Source: Pseudomonadota bacterium (GTDB lineage Bacteria; Pseudomonadota; Gammaproteobacteria; Burkholderiales; Burkholderiaceae_C). From it: DNA of 17,837 nucleotides. The notes beneath the pieces are model-generated. The model made no database searches. It was given only the letters and a program-made list of their open reading frames with translations, and was not told the origin of the DNA. Position 1 is the first letter of the stretch; every line of letters starts with the position of its first letter. Location: contig JAEZEB010000046.1 of NCBI GenBank assembly GCA_023438115.1, forward strand, positions 1-17,837. The letters run 5' to 3'. The position numbers and the translations under genes are program-made. This document shows positions 9,168 to 14,879 of this stretch, piece after piece.

Positions 9168-9195
9168 AGTTGTGGATAACTGTTACGGATTCAAG
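9168..9195 (-). promoter_or_regulatory. Possible second heat-shock promoter in front of dnaK
   Basis: On the minus strand CTTGAAT (9195-9189) is followed after 13 bases by CCACAACT (9175-9168). The first element fits the sigma-32 -35 consensus CTTGAAA at six of seven positions. The second matches CCCCATTT at only five of eight. Position, just after the grpE stop and about 60 bases before dnaK, is plausible for an internal promoter raising dnaK above grpE. The weak -10 keeps confidence low. Confidence 0.35.
9171..9179 (-). other. Perfect DnaA-box nonamer between grpE and dnaK
   Basis: The minus strand reads TTATCCACA, an exact match to the strong DnaA-box consensus. It overlaps the -10 part of the possible dnaK promoter. 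A single exact nonamer could be chance, but it is AT-richer than anything nearby in this GC-rich sequence and lies in a short intergenic space. No cluster of boxes or AT-rich unwinding region is present, so this is not an origin. Confidence 0.5.
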
Positions 9196-9201
9196 GCCGC
9201 G

Positions 9202-9756
9202 CTACTTGCCGGCGGCCACCGTCACGAGGGCGGGGCGCAGCACGCGGTCGGCGATCAGGTAGCCCTTCTGCAGCACGGTGACGACCGTGTTGGCCTCCTG
9301 CTCGGCGGGCACCACGGAGATGGCCTGGTGCTGGTTGGGATCGAATTTGCTGCCCGGCGCCGGGTTCACCTCGACGACCTTGTTGCGCTCGAGGGCGGCC
9401 TTCAGCTGGCGCAGGGTGGCCTCGGAGCCTTCGCGGATCTGCTCCGCCGTCTGGTCCTTCAGGGCCAGGCCGGCCTCGAAGCTGTCGCACACGGGCAGCA
9501 GGGCCTCGGCGAAGCTCTCGACGGCGAACTTGCGGGCCTTGGCGGCTTCTTCCTCGGCGCGCCGGCGCACGTTCTGCATCTCGGCCTGGGCGCGCAGGAA
9601 CTGGTCCATCAGTTCGGCGTTCTTGGCGCTGAGGGTGGCCACCTGGGCCTGCCAGTCGGCGTCTGCGGAGGAGGGAGCGGGGGCCGGGGCGGCGGCGTCC
9701 TGGGGGCCGCCGGCCTCCAGGGGCTGTTCGCTTTCGGGTTGGACTTTTTCGGACAT
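9202..9756 (-). CDS. grpE: Nucleotide exchange factor GrpE
   Basis: A 184-residue GrpE that releases ADP from DnaK. The first 40 residues are disordered and Ala/Pro/Glu-rich. A long dimerising helix covers about 42-100 (SAKNAELMDQFLRAQAEMQN, then VRRRAEEEAAKARKFAVESF). The C-terminal beta domain holds GSKFDPNQHQAISVVPAEQE and ends TVLQKGYLIADRVLRPALVT plus VAAGK, the typical GrpE end. It is the first gene of the heat-shock cluster, with a sigma-32-type promoter 37-62 bases upstream of its ATG. The ribosome-binding site is weak (no clear AGGAG before the ATG at 9756). dnaK follows after 92 bases. Confidence 0.96.
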   Translation of the reverse strand: MSEKVQPESEQPLEAGGPQDAAAPAPAPSSADADWQAQVATLSAKNAELMDQFLRAQAEMQNVRRRAEEEAAKARKFAVESFAEALLPVCDSFEAGLALKDQTAEQIREGSEATLRQLKAALERNKVVEVNPAPGSKFDPNQHQAISVVPAEQEANTVVTVLQKGYLIADRVLRPALVTVAAGK

Positions 9757-9792
9757 GGAGTTGCGTTCTGTTCTGGGATGGCCGCCGTGGAG

Positions 9793-9818
9793 CTTGGGGC
9801 GCGGAGGGTTATTTCAAG
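9793..9818 (-). promoter_or_regulatory. Sigma-32 heat-shock promoter of grpE-dnaK-dnaJ
   Basis: On the minus strand CTTGAAA (9818-9812) exactly matches the sigma-32 -35 element. After 12 bases comes CCCCAAG (9799-9793), matching the CCCCA core of the -10 element CCCCATTT. Transcription would start near 9785, giving a leader of about 30 bases before grpE. Position and match agree with the known sigma-32 control of this operon in proteobacteria. No CIRCE element (the HrcA operator) was seen. Confidence 0.7.
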
Positions 9819-9890
9819 CCGCGCCACGGCAAAAAGCCGCGCTACCCGGCCATTGCGGCCCGGGCGCGCAGCGCAGCCCTTTCGGGGCCC

Positions 9891-9924
9891 GTAGGGCGGG
9901 GTGAGCCCGCAGGCGAACCCCGCC
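9891..9924. repeat. Single REP-like unit (family A)
   Basis: A solitary 34-base unit beginning GTAGGGCGGGGTGAGCCC, identical to the right arm at 2974-3007 except for one base. No inverted partner lies next to it. It sits eight bases from the stop of the FKBP gene, in the 175-base gap before grpE. The gap otherwise contains the grpE promoter and no gene. Confidence 0.85.
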
Positions 9925-9931
9925 GTCCCCG

Positions 9932-10282
9932 TCAGCGGGTTTCCAGCAGTTCCACGTCGAACTTCAGCGTCGCGTTCGGCGGGATCACGCCGCCGGCGCC
10001 CCGGGCGCCGGAGCCCCGTTGCGGCGGGATGACCAGCGTGCGCTTGCCGCCCACCTTCATGCCGGCGACGCCCTCGTCCCAGCCGCGGATCACCATGCCC
10101 GCGCCCAGCGAGAACTGGAAAGGGTCGTTGCGGTCACGGCTGGAGTCGAACTTCGCGCCCTGCACGCCGTTCTCGTACAGCCAGCCGGTGTAGTGCACGC
10201 GCACGTCCTGGCCGGCCTGGGCCTCGGGGCCGCTGCCCACGAGTTCGTCTTCGTACTGCAGGCCGCTGGGGGTGGTGATCAT
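9932..10282 (-). CDS. Small FKBP-type peptidyl-prolyl cis-trans isomerase
   Basis: A 116-residue single-domain FKBP without signal peptide, so probably cytoplasmic; it should catalyse cis-trans isomerisation at prolines. Conserved pocket features are VRVHYTGWL, KFDSSRDR, FQFSLGAGMVIRGWDEGVAG (holding the Val-Ile pair and the pocket Trp), and the end GGVIPPNATLKFDVELLETR. The usual LGYGARGAGG loop reads RGSGARGAGG: the Tyr corresponding to Tyr82 of human FKBP12, which hydrogen-bonds ligands, is replaced by Ser, so activity or specificity may differ. It lies nine bases downstream of the FAH-family gene, probably in the same transcript. The ATG at 10282 has only a weak GAAAGA-like ribosome-binding site. 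A repeat unit follows the stop. Confidence 0.93.
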   Translation of the reverse strand: MITTPSGLQYEDELVGSGPEAQAGQDVRVHYTGWLYENGVQGAKFDSSRDRNDPFQFSLGAGMVIRGWDEGVAGMKVGGKRTLVIPPQRGSGARGAGGVIPPNATLKFDVELLETR

Positions 10283-10291
10283 GTTGTTCTT

Positions 10292-11467
10292 TCAGGGAGG
10301 TGGGAGCAGGCCGCGGCGGGCCAGGTCGCGCATCAGCGCGTTCACGCCGTAGCGCCACGGAGCGATCCGGTCACTGGTGTTGACGCGGTTCACGAGTGTA
10401 CCGAGGCGCGGGGTGGAGATGGCGACCACGTCCCCGACGGCATGGGTGAAGCCCTGGCCGGGGCCGTAGCGGTCCTGCGTGGGCGCGAACATGGTGCCCA
10501 GGAAGAGCACCAGCCCGTCCGGGTACTGGTGGTTGGGGCCGATGGCATGGCCGACCAGGTCCAGCGGGTCGCGGCTGATCAGCTTCAGGCTGCTCGCGCC
10601 GTCCATGGTGAAGCCCTCGGGGCCCTGGACCTTCATCGCGAGATCGGCCTGGCGCACGTCGTCGATGCCGAAGCTTTCGTCGAACAGCCGGATGAAGGGC
10701 CCGATCGCGCAGCTCGCGTTGTTGTCCTTGGCCTTGCCAAGCAGCAGCGCGCTGCGGCCCTCGAAGTCGCGCAGGTTGACGTCGTTGCCCAGCGTCGCGC
10801 CCACCGTCTCGCCGCGGCTGTTGACGACCAGCACGATCTCCGGCTCCGGGTTGTTCCACTCGCTCTTGGGATGGATGCCGATCTCGGCGCCGGTGCCCAC
10901 GGCGCTCAGGGGCTGGGACTTCGTGAAGATCTCGGCATCGGGGCCGATGCCGACCTCCAGGTACTGCGACCACATGTTCTTGGCCAGCAGCACCTTCTTG
11001 AGTTCCGCGGCCTCGGGCGAGCCGGGCTTCACCTTCGAGAGGTCGTCGCCGATCACCGCCACCACCTCCGCGCGCACGGCCTCGGCCAGCGCGGGATTGC
11101 CGCGCGCCTGCTCCTCGATCACCCGCTCCAGCATGGACGCGACGAAGGTCACGCCCGAAGCCTTGATCGCCTGCAGGTCGCAGGGCGCCAGCAGCCAGGG
11201 CTGTTCGTCCACGCGCGCGTCGGGCCCGCTGTTGGCGATCACCGCGGAGATCGAAGCGATGCGCCTGCCGCCGTGGGCACGCACCGCCGCCGCCGCGCCG
11301 GGCCGTTCCAGCAGCGCGCTGCAGGTGGGGGCCAGCGCCGACAGGTCGTACACCGCCTCGTGGTCGGCGCGCACCAGCACGGGCCCCTGGCCCTCGATCC
11401 AGACGCGGCCCACGAGCGTGGCCTGCTGCGCATCGGCGGGCAGCGTCGCCTTCAGGAAGTCCTGCAT
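10292..11467 (-). CDS. Fumarylacetoacetate hydrolase (FAH) family protein, XylX-like
   Basis: A 391-residue member of the FAH superfamily with an N-terminal domain to about residue 125 and the metal-dependent catalytic domain after it. Likely metal ligands are Glu208 and Glu210 in WNNPEPEIVLVV and Asp229 in GNDVNLRDFEG. Other hallmarks are KDNNASCAIGPFIRLFD and GLVLFLGTMFAP. The length and this motif set resemble the subgroup with sugar-acid (2-keto-3-deoxy-aldonate) dehydratases such as XylX, rather than short hydrolases of aromatic catabolism. No sugar dehydrogenase or aldonate dehydratase gene is nearby, so the substrate is unproven. It lies 11 bases after the hxlR-type regulator and nine before the FKBP gene, forming a tight operon. 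Confidence 0.85.
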   Translation of the reverse strand: MQDFLKATLPADAQQATLVGRVWIEGQGPVLVRADHEAVYDLSALAPTCSALLERPGAAAAVRAHGGRRIASISAVIANSGPDARVDEQPWLLAPCDLQAIKASGVTFVASMLERVIEEQARGNPALAEAVRAEVVAVIGDDLSKVKPGSPEAAELKKVLLAKNMWSQYLEVGIGPDAEIFTKSQPLSAVGTGAEIGIHPKSEWNNPEPEIVLVVNSRGETVGATLGNDVNLRDFEGRSALLLGKAKDNNASCAIGPFIRLFDESFGIDDVRQADLAMKVQGPEGFTMDGASSLKLISRDPLDLVGHAIGPNHQYPDGLVLFLGTMFAPTQDRYGPGQGFTHAVGDVVAISTPRLGTLVNRVNTSDRIAPWRYGVNALMRDLARRGLLPPP

Positions 11468-11478
11468 GGTGGAGACTT

Positions 11479-11796
11479 TCAGGGTGGGGATTTCTTCTTG
11501 GCCTGGGCGGCGGCCCAGCGGGCGGCGAAGGGCTGCAGGTCCGCCAGGCGCTTGAGGAGGTCGGCGCCGCTGGGCGTGATGCCGTAGCCGTCGCCGTTGT
11601 GGTGCAGGAAGCCGGCTTCGCGCAGCTCCTTGATCCGGGTGTTCAGGGTGTTGGGCGTGATGCCGCCCACGCTGTCCTGCAGCAGGCGGAAGGTCTGCGG
11701 ATGGCCGTCGCGCAGGGCCCAGAGAACGCGCATGGCATACCGCGCTTCCAGCAGCGCGAGCAGCTGGTGGGTGGCGGCATTCTCGCGGGAACTCAT
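11479..11796 (-). CDS. HxlR-type winged-helix transcriptional regulator
   Basis: A 105-residue DNA-binding protein consisting of little more than a winged helix. The core YAMRVLWALRDGHPQTFRLL, followed by GGITPNTLNTRIKELREAGF, matches the HxlR pattern of a helix with W-x-x-x-I/V-L, the recognition helix after the conserved ISP/ITP turn, and the E-L-E/R-E-A-G-L/F stretch. The short wing YGITPSGADLLKRL follows. HxlR proteins usually act as dimers and regulate neighbouring genes. The ATG at 11796 is chosen over the upstream one at 11853 because AGGAG lies 11 bases before it and the extra 19 residues are low-complexity. It is the first gene of the unit with the FAH and FKBP genes and has a promoter/operator candidate upstream. 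Confidence 0.82.
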   Translation of the reverse strand: MSSRENAATHQLLALLEARYAMRVLWALRDGHPQTFRLLQDSVGGITPNTLNTRIKELREAGFLHHNGDGYGITPSGADLLKRLADLQPFAARWAAAQAKKKSPP

Positions 11797-11839
11797 GGCG
11801 GTCGGCACTCCTGGCTTCCCGCCGCGGGGCGGGAGGGGC

Positions 11840-11868
11840 AGTGTACGCAGCATGCGCTACACAAACAA
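11840..11868 (-). promoter_or_regulatory. Promoter of the hxlR unit with overlapping palindromic operator candidate
   Basis: On the minus strand TTGTTT (11868-11863) and TACACT (11845-11840) are 17 bases apart, a good housekeeping-type promoter in a GC-rich genome. Transcription would start near 11833, about 36 bases before the ATG. The spacer and -10 are bracketed by the inverted repeat GTGTA-N12-TACAC (11841-11862), placed where a bound dimer would block RNA polymerase. Autoregulation by the HxlR protein is an inference. The rest of the 107-base gap to the marR stop shows nothing else. Confidence 0.5.
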
Positions 11869-11903
11869 TAGCGCGCGTGACGGGGATGCAACGCGGCCGC
11901 GGC

Positions 11904-12395
11904 TCAGTCGCGCCGGTAGACCTTTTTCAGCAAGCCGATCAGCGTGCGCAGCTCCGCGGCCGTCAGGCCGCCGGCCACGTCGGCTTCCAGCGCCGCGGCC
12001 GTCCGCTCCGCCTCGCGCATCAGTTCCTGTCCGGAAGGCGTGAGGTGCAGGCCCATCGCCCGCCCGTCGCGCGGATGCGGCCGCCGCTCGATCAGTTCGC
12101 GCCTTTCCAGCGCGTTCACCATGCCCACCAGGTTGGGCGGCAGGATGCCCAGCGTATGGCACAACTGGCGCGAGGTGATGCCCGGGTTGTGCGTGATCAG
12201 CGACATCACGGAGAAGTCCACGGGCTTGAGCCCGTAAGGTGCCATGCGCACCAGGAAGACCTCGATGACGGCCAGCGCCGCGCGGCGCGCGTTGTAGCCG
12301 AGGAGGCTTTCCAGGAAGCCGATGTCCACCGTCTCCACCGCGGAGGCGGCAGCGCCGGCGGCGGCGGCCTGGCGGGGCAAGCGCAGGCGGGCCAT
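11904..12395 (-). CDS. MarR-family transcriptional regulator
   Basis: A 163-residue winged-helix regulator. The DNA-binding part covers about residues 55-125: KPVDFSVMSLITHNPGITSR, then QLCHTLGILPPNLVGMVNAL, then the recognition-helix end ERRELIERRPHPRDGR, and the wing AMGLHLTPSGQELM. Dimerising helices lie at both ends. MarR proteins often sense aromatic acids or acyl-CoA thioesters, which would suit its place as last gene of a transporter and acyl-CoA dehydrogenase operon. The ATG at 12395 is separated by one base from the dehydrogenase stop, so translation is probably coupled. No strong ribosome-binding site is visible. A longer frame running upstream into the dehydrogenase is not used. 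Confidence 0.88.
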   Translation of the reverse strand: MARLRLPRQAAAAGAAASAVETVDIGFLESLLGYNARRAALAVIEVFLVRMAPYGLKPVDFSVMSLITHNPGITSRQLCHTLGILPPNLVGMVNALERRELIERRPHPRDGRAMGLHLTPSGQELMREAERTAAALEADVAGGLTAAELRTLIGLLKKVYRRD

Positions 12396-12396
12396 G

Positions 12397-14112
12397 TCAG
12401 GCGCTCGCGGCGCGCGCGGGGGCGCCGCACTGGGTCTGGAGGATCCGCTGGCGCAGCTCGAACTCCGGCAGCAGGCGCAGCCGCGCGGCCGCGAGCGGCG
12501 CGCGCCAGCGCGGAACCTCCCCGCCCGCGTGCGCGAGGCGCGCGAAGGCCCAGCCCAGGAGGGCCAGGCCCACCGCGCGCAGGTAGTCGTCCGCGGCTTC
12601 GTACGCCAGCGTGTCGCTGTGCGCGCAGGCGGAGGCGAGGCCGGTGGTGAGCTGCCGCAGCGCGTCGAAGCGCGCCAGCGCCTCGGCATCGTGGATGCCG
12701 TGCGCTTCCAGGTCAGCGGCCAGCGCTTCCAGCAGCGCGGACAGGGCCGCGCCGCCGTCCGGCAGCACCTTGCGCACCAGCAGGTCGATCGCCTGGATCT
12801 CGTTGGTGCCCTCGTAGATCATGGTGATGCGCGCGTCGCGCACCACCTGCTCGATACCCCATTCGCGCACGTAACCGTGGCCGCCGAAGACCTGCAGGCA
12901 GCGGCTGGCGCCGGCGAAGCCCTGCTCGGTGCAGATCGCCTTGAGCACGGGCGTCACGAGGCTGCACCACTGCTGCGCCCGATCGCGCCGCGCGGCGTCG
13001 GGATGGTGGCGCGCCAGGTCCAGCTCGAGGCCGGTGCGGTAGGCGAGCACGCGCAGCCCGTCGATCCAGGCGCGTTCGGTGTCCAGGATGCGCCGCACGG
13101 CGGGATGGCGGACGATCGGATCGGCGGCGCCTTCGCCGCGCAGCGCGCCGGGCGCGCGCATCTGCGTGCGCTCCTGCGCATACGCGTGCGCCTTCTGCCA
13201 GGCGGCGTCCAGCAGGCCGATGCCCTGCAGCGCGACGTGCAGCCGCGCCGCGTTCATCATCACGAACATCGCGTTCAGCCCGCGCCCCGGCTCGCCCACG
13301 CGCCACCCGGTCGCCGCCTCGAAGCGCAGCACGCAGGTGGGGCTGCCGTGCAGTCCCATCTTCTCCTCGATGCGCTCGCAGACGACGCCGTTGCGGCTGC
13401 CGTCCGGGAGCACCTTGGGCGCGAGGAACAGCGACAGGCCCTTCGGTCCCAGCGGGGCGCCGGGCTCGCGTGCCAGCACCAGGTGCACGATGTTGTCCGT
13501 CAGGTCGTGCTCGCCGCCGGAGATGAAGATCTTGGTGCCGTCCAGGGCATGGCCGCCGTCTGCGCGCGGCTGCGCCTGCGTGCGCACCAGGCCCAGGTCG
13601 CTGCCGGCGTGCGGTTCCGTCAGGCACATCGTCGCGAGCCATTCGCCGCTGGCGATCTTCGCGAGGTAGCGCGCCTTCAGCTCGTCGCTGCCATGGTGCT
13701 TCAGGCATTCGTAAGCCCCGTGCAGCAGGCCGGGTGCCATGGTCCAGCCATGGTTGGCCGCGCTGAGCATCTCGTACAGCACGCCCTCCAGCACCCAGGG
13801 CAGGCCCTGGCCGCCGTCCTCGGGCGCGCAGGCCAGCGCCGGCCAGCCGCCATCGACGAAAGCGCGGTAGGCCTCGGCGAAGCCGGGCGGCATGGTGACG
13901 CGGCCCTGTTCGAACTTCGCGCCAACGCTGTCGCCCACGGCGTTGAGCGGCGCGACCACTTCGCCGACGAAGCGGGCGGCTTCCTCCAGCACCTGGCCCA
14001 TGAGGCCGGCGTCGACTTCGGAAAAGGGCGCCAGCGCGTGCAGCTGCCGCGGCGCGTCCAGCACCTGTTCGAGCATGAACCGGGCGTCGCCGGCGTCCGG
14101 GCGGTAGTCCAT
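12397..14112 (-). CDS. Acyl-CoA dehydrogenase, DmdC-type (second copy)
   Basis: A 571-residue relative of the enzyme at 1120-2910, with the same order of motifs: DGGWPALACAPEDGGQGLPW near residue 90, the FAD/substrate signature TMCLTEPHAGSDLGLVRTQA near residue 155, and MIYEGTNEIQAIDLLVRKVL with Glu434 as expected catalytic base, then the shorter extra C-terminal region. It should oxidise a CoA thioester and reduce EtfAB. It starts 15 bases after livF, with GGAAGG as ribosome-binding site, and overlaps functionally with the marR gene after it. Placement inside an ABC-importer operon suggests that its substrate is the CoA ester of the imported acid or of one of its breakdown products (inference). 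Confidence 0.92.
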   Translation of the reverse strand: MDYRPDAGDARFMLEQVLDAPRQLHALAPFSEVDAGLMGQVLEEAARFVGEVVAPLNAVGDSVGAKFEQGRVTMPPGFAEAYRAFVDGGWPALACAPEDGGQGLPWVLEGVLYEMLSAANHGWTMAPGLLHGAYECLKHHGSDELKARYLAKIASGEWLATMCLTEPHAGSDLGLVRTQAQPRADGGHALDGTKIFISGGEHDLTDNIVHLVLAREPGAPLGPKGLSLFLAPKVLPDGSRNGVVCERIEEKMGLHGSPTCVLRFEAATGWRVGEPGRGLNAMFVMMNAARLHVALQGIGLLDAAWQKAHAYAQERTQMRAPGALRGEGAADPIVRHPAVRRILDTERAWIDGLRVLAYRTGLELDLARHHPDAARRDRAQQWCSLVTPVLKAICTEQGFAGASRCLQVFGGHGYVREWGIEQVVRDARITMIYEGTNEIQAIDLLVRKVLPDGGAALSALLEALAADLEAHGIHDAEALARFDALRQLTTGLASACAHSDTLAYEAADDYLRAVGLALLGWAFARLAHAGGEVPRWRAPLAAARLRLLPEFELRQRILQTQCGAPARAASA

Positions 14113-14127
14113 CGCGGCCTTCCGCTC

Positions 14128-14877
14128 TCAGGCCGTCGCGGCGACGGCGGCGGAACGGCCCGCGCCCAGGTAGGTCTCGATCACGCGTTGATCGGTGGCC
14201 AGCTGCGCGGCCGGGCCGCTGAGGCTGATCTCGCCGGTCTCCAGCACGTAGCCGTGGTCGGCCACCTGCAGCGCGGCGCGCGCGTTCTGTTCCACCAGCA
14301 GGATGGACACGCCGTCGGCGCGCAGGCGCTCGATGATCTGGAAGATCTCGCGCACCACCAGGGGCGCCAGGCCCAGGCTCGGCTCGTCCAGCATCAGCAG
14401 CTTGGGCTGCGCCATCAGCGCGCGGCCCACGGCGAGCATCTGGCGCTCGCCGCCCGAGAGCGTGCCCGCCATCTGCGTGCGGCGCTCCTTCAGGCGCGGG
14501 AACAGCTCGTAGACGCGTTCGAGCCCGGAGCGCCAGTTGGCCACGCCCAGCTTCATCGGACGGTAGCCGCCCAGGATGAGGTTGTCCTCGACCGGCATGG
14601 TGCCGAACAGCTCGCGCCGCTCGGGCACCAGCGCCAGGCCCATCATCACGCGGTCCTCGAGTTCGGTGCCGGCGAGTTCCACGCCGTCGAACCGCACGCT
14701 GCCCGTGAAGGGCAGCAGGCCCATCAGCGCGTTGAGCGTCGTCGACTTGCCGGCGCCGTTGGGGCCGATCACGGTGACGACCTGCCCGCGCGCGAGCTCG
14801 AAGTCCAGGCCCGTGAGCACTTCCGCGCGGCCGTAGCCGGCGTGCAGTCCGCCCACCTTCAGCAGGGTGTCCGCCAT
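14128..14877 (-). CDS. livF: Branched-chain amino acid-type ABC transporter, ATPase LivF
   Basis: A 249-residue ATP-binding subunit of a HAAT-family importer. Walker A GPNGAGKST is at residues 38-46, the signature LSGGERQ at 140-146 (family usually LSGGEQQ), Walker B LLMLDEPSLGLAP follows, and the switch His is replaced in the usual LivF way (LLVEQNARAAL). It forms the ATPase pair with the LivG half of the fused protein encoded two bases upstream. GGAG lies eight bases before the ATG at 14877. The frame runs on upstream through livG in another frame, but that is only a shadow. The importer family carries amino acids, amides, urea or aromatic acids, so the symbol marks the family rather than the substrate. 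Confidence 0.94.
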   Translation of the reverse strand: MADTLLKVGGLHAGYGRAEVLTGLDFELARGQVVTVIGPNGAGKSTTLNALMGLLPFTGSVRFDGVELAGTELEDRVMMGLALVPERRELFGTMPVEDNLILGGYRPMKLGVANWRSGLERVYELFPRLKERRTQMAGTLSGGERQMLAVGRALMAQPKLLMLDEPSLGLAPLVVREIFQIIERLRADGVSILLVEQNARAALQVADHGYVLETGEISLSGPAAQLATDQRVIETYLGAGRSAAVAATA

Positions 14878-14879
14878 GT

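Noticed and set aside
9171..9179. The DnaA box as part of a replication origin
   Set aside because: It is a single box without neighbouring boxes, AT-rich DNA, or dnaA/parAB/gidA-type genes.
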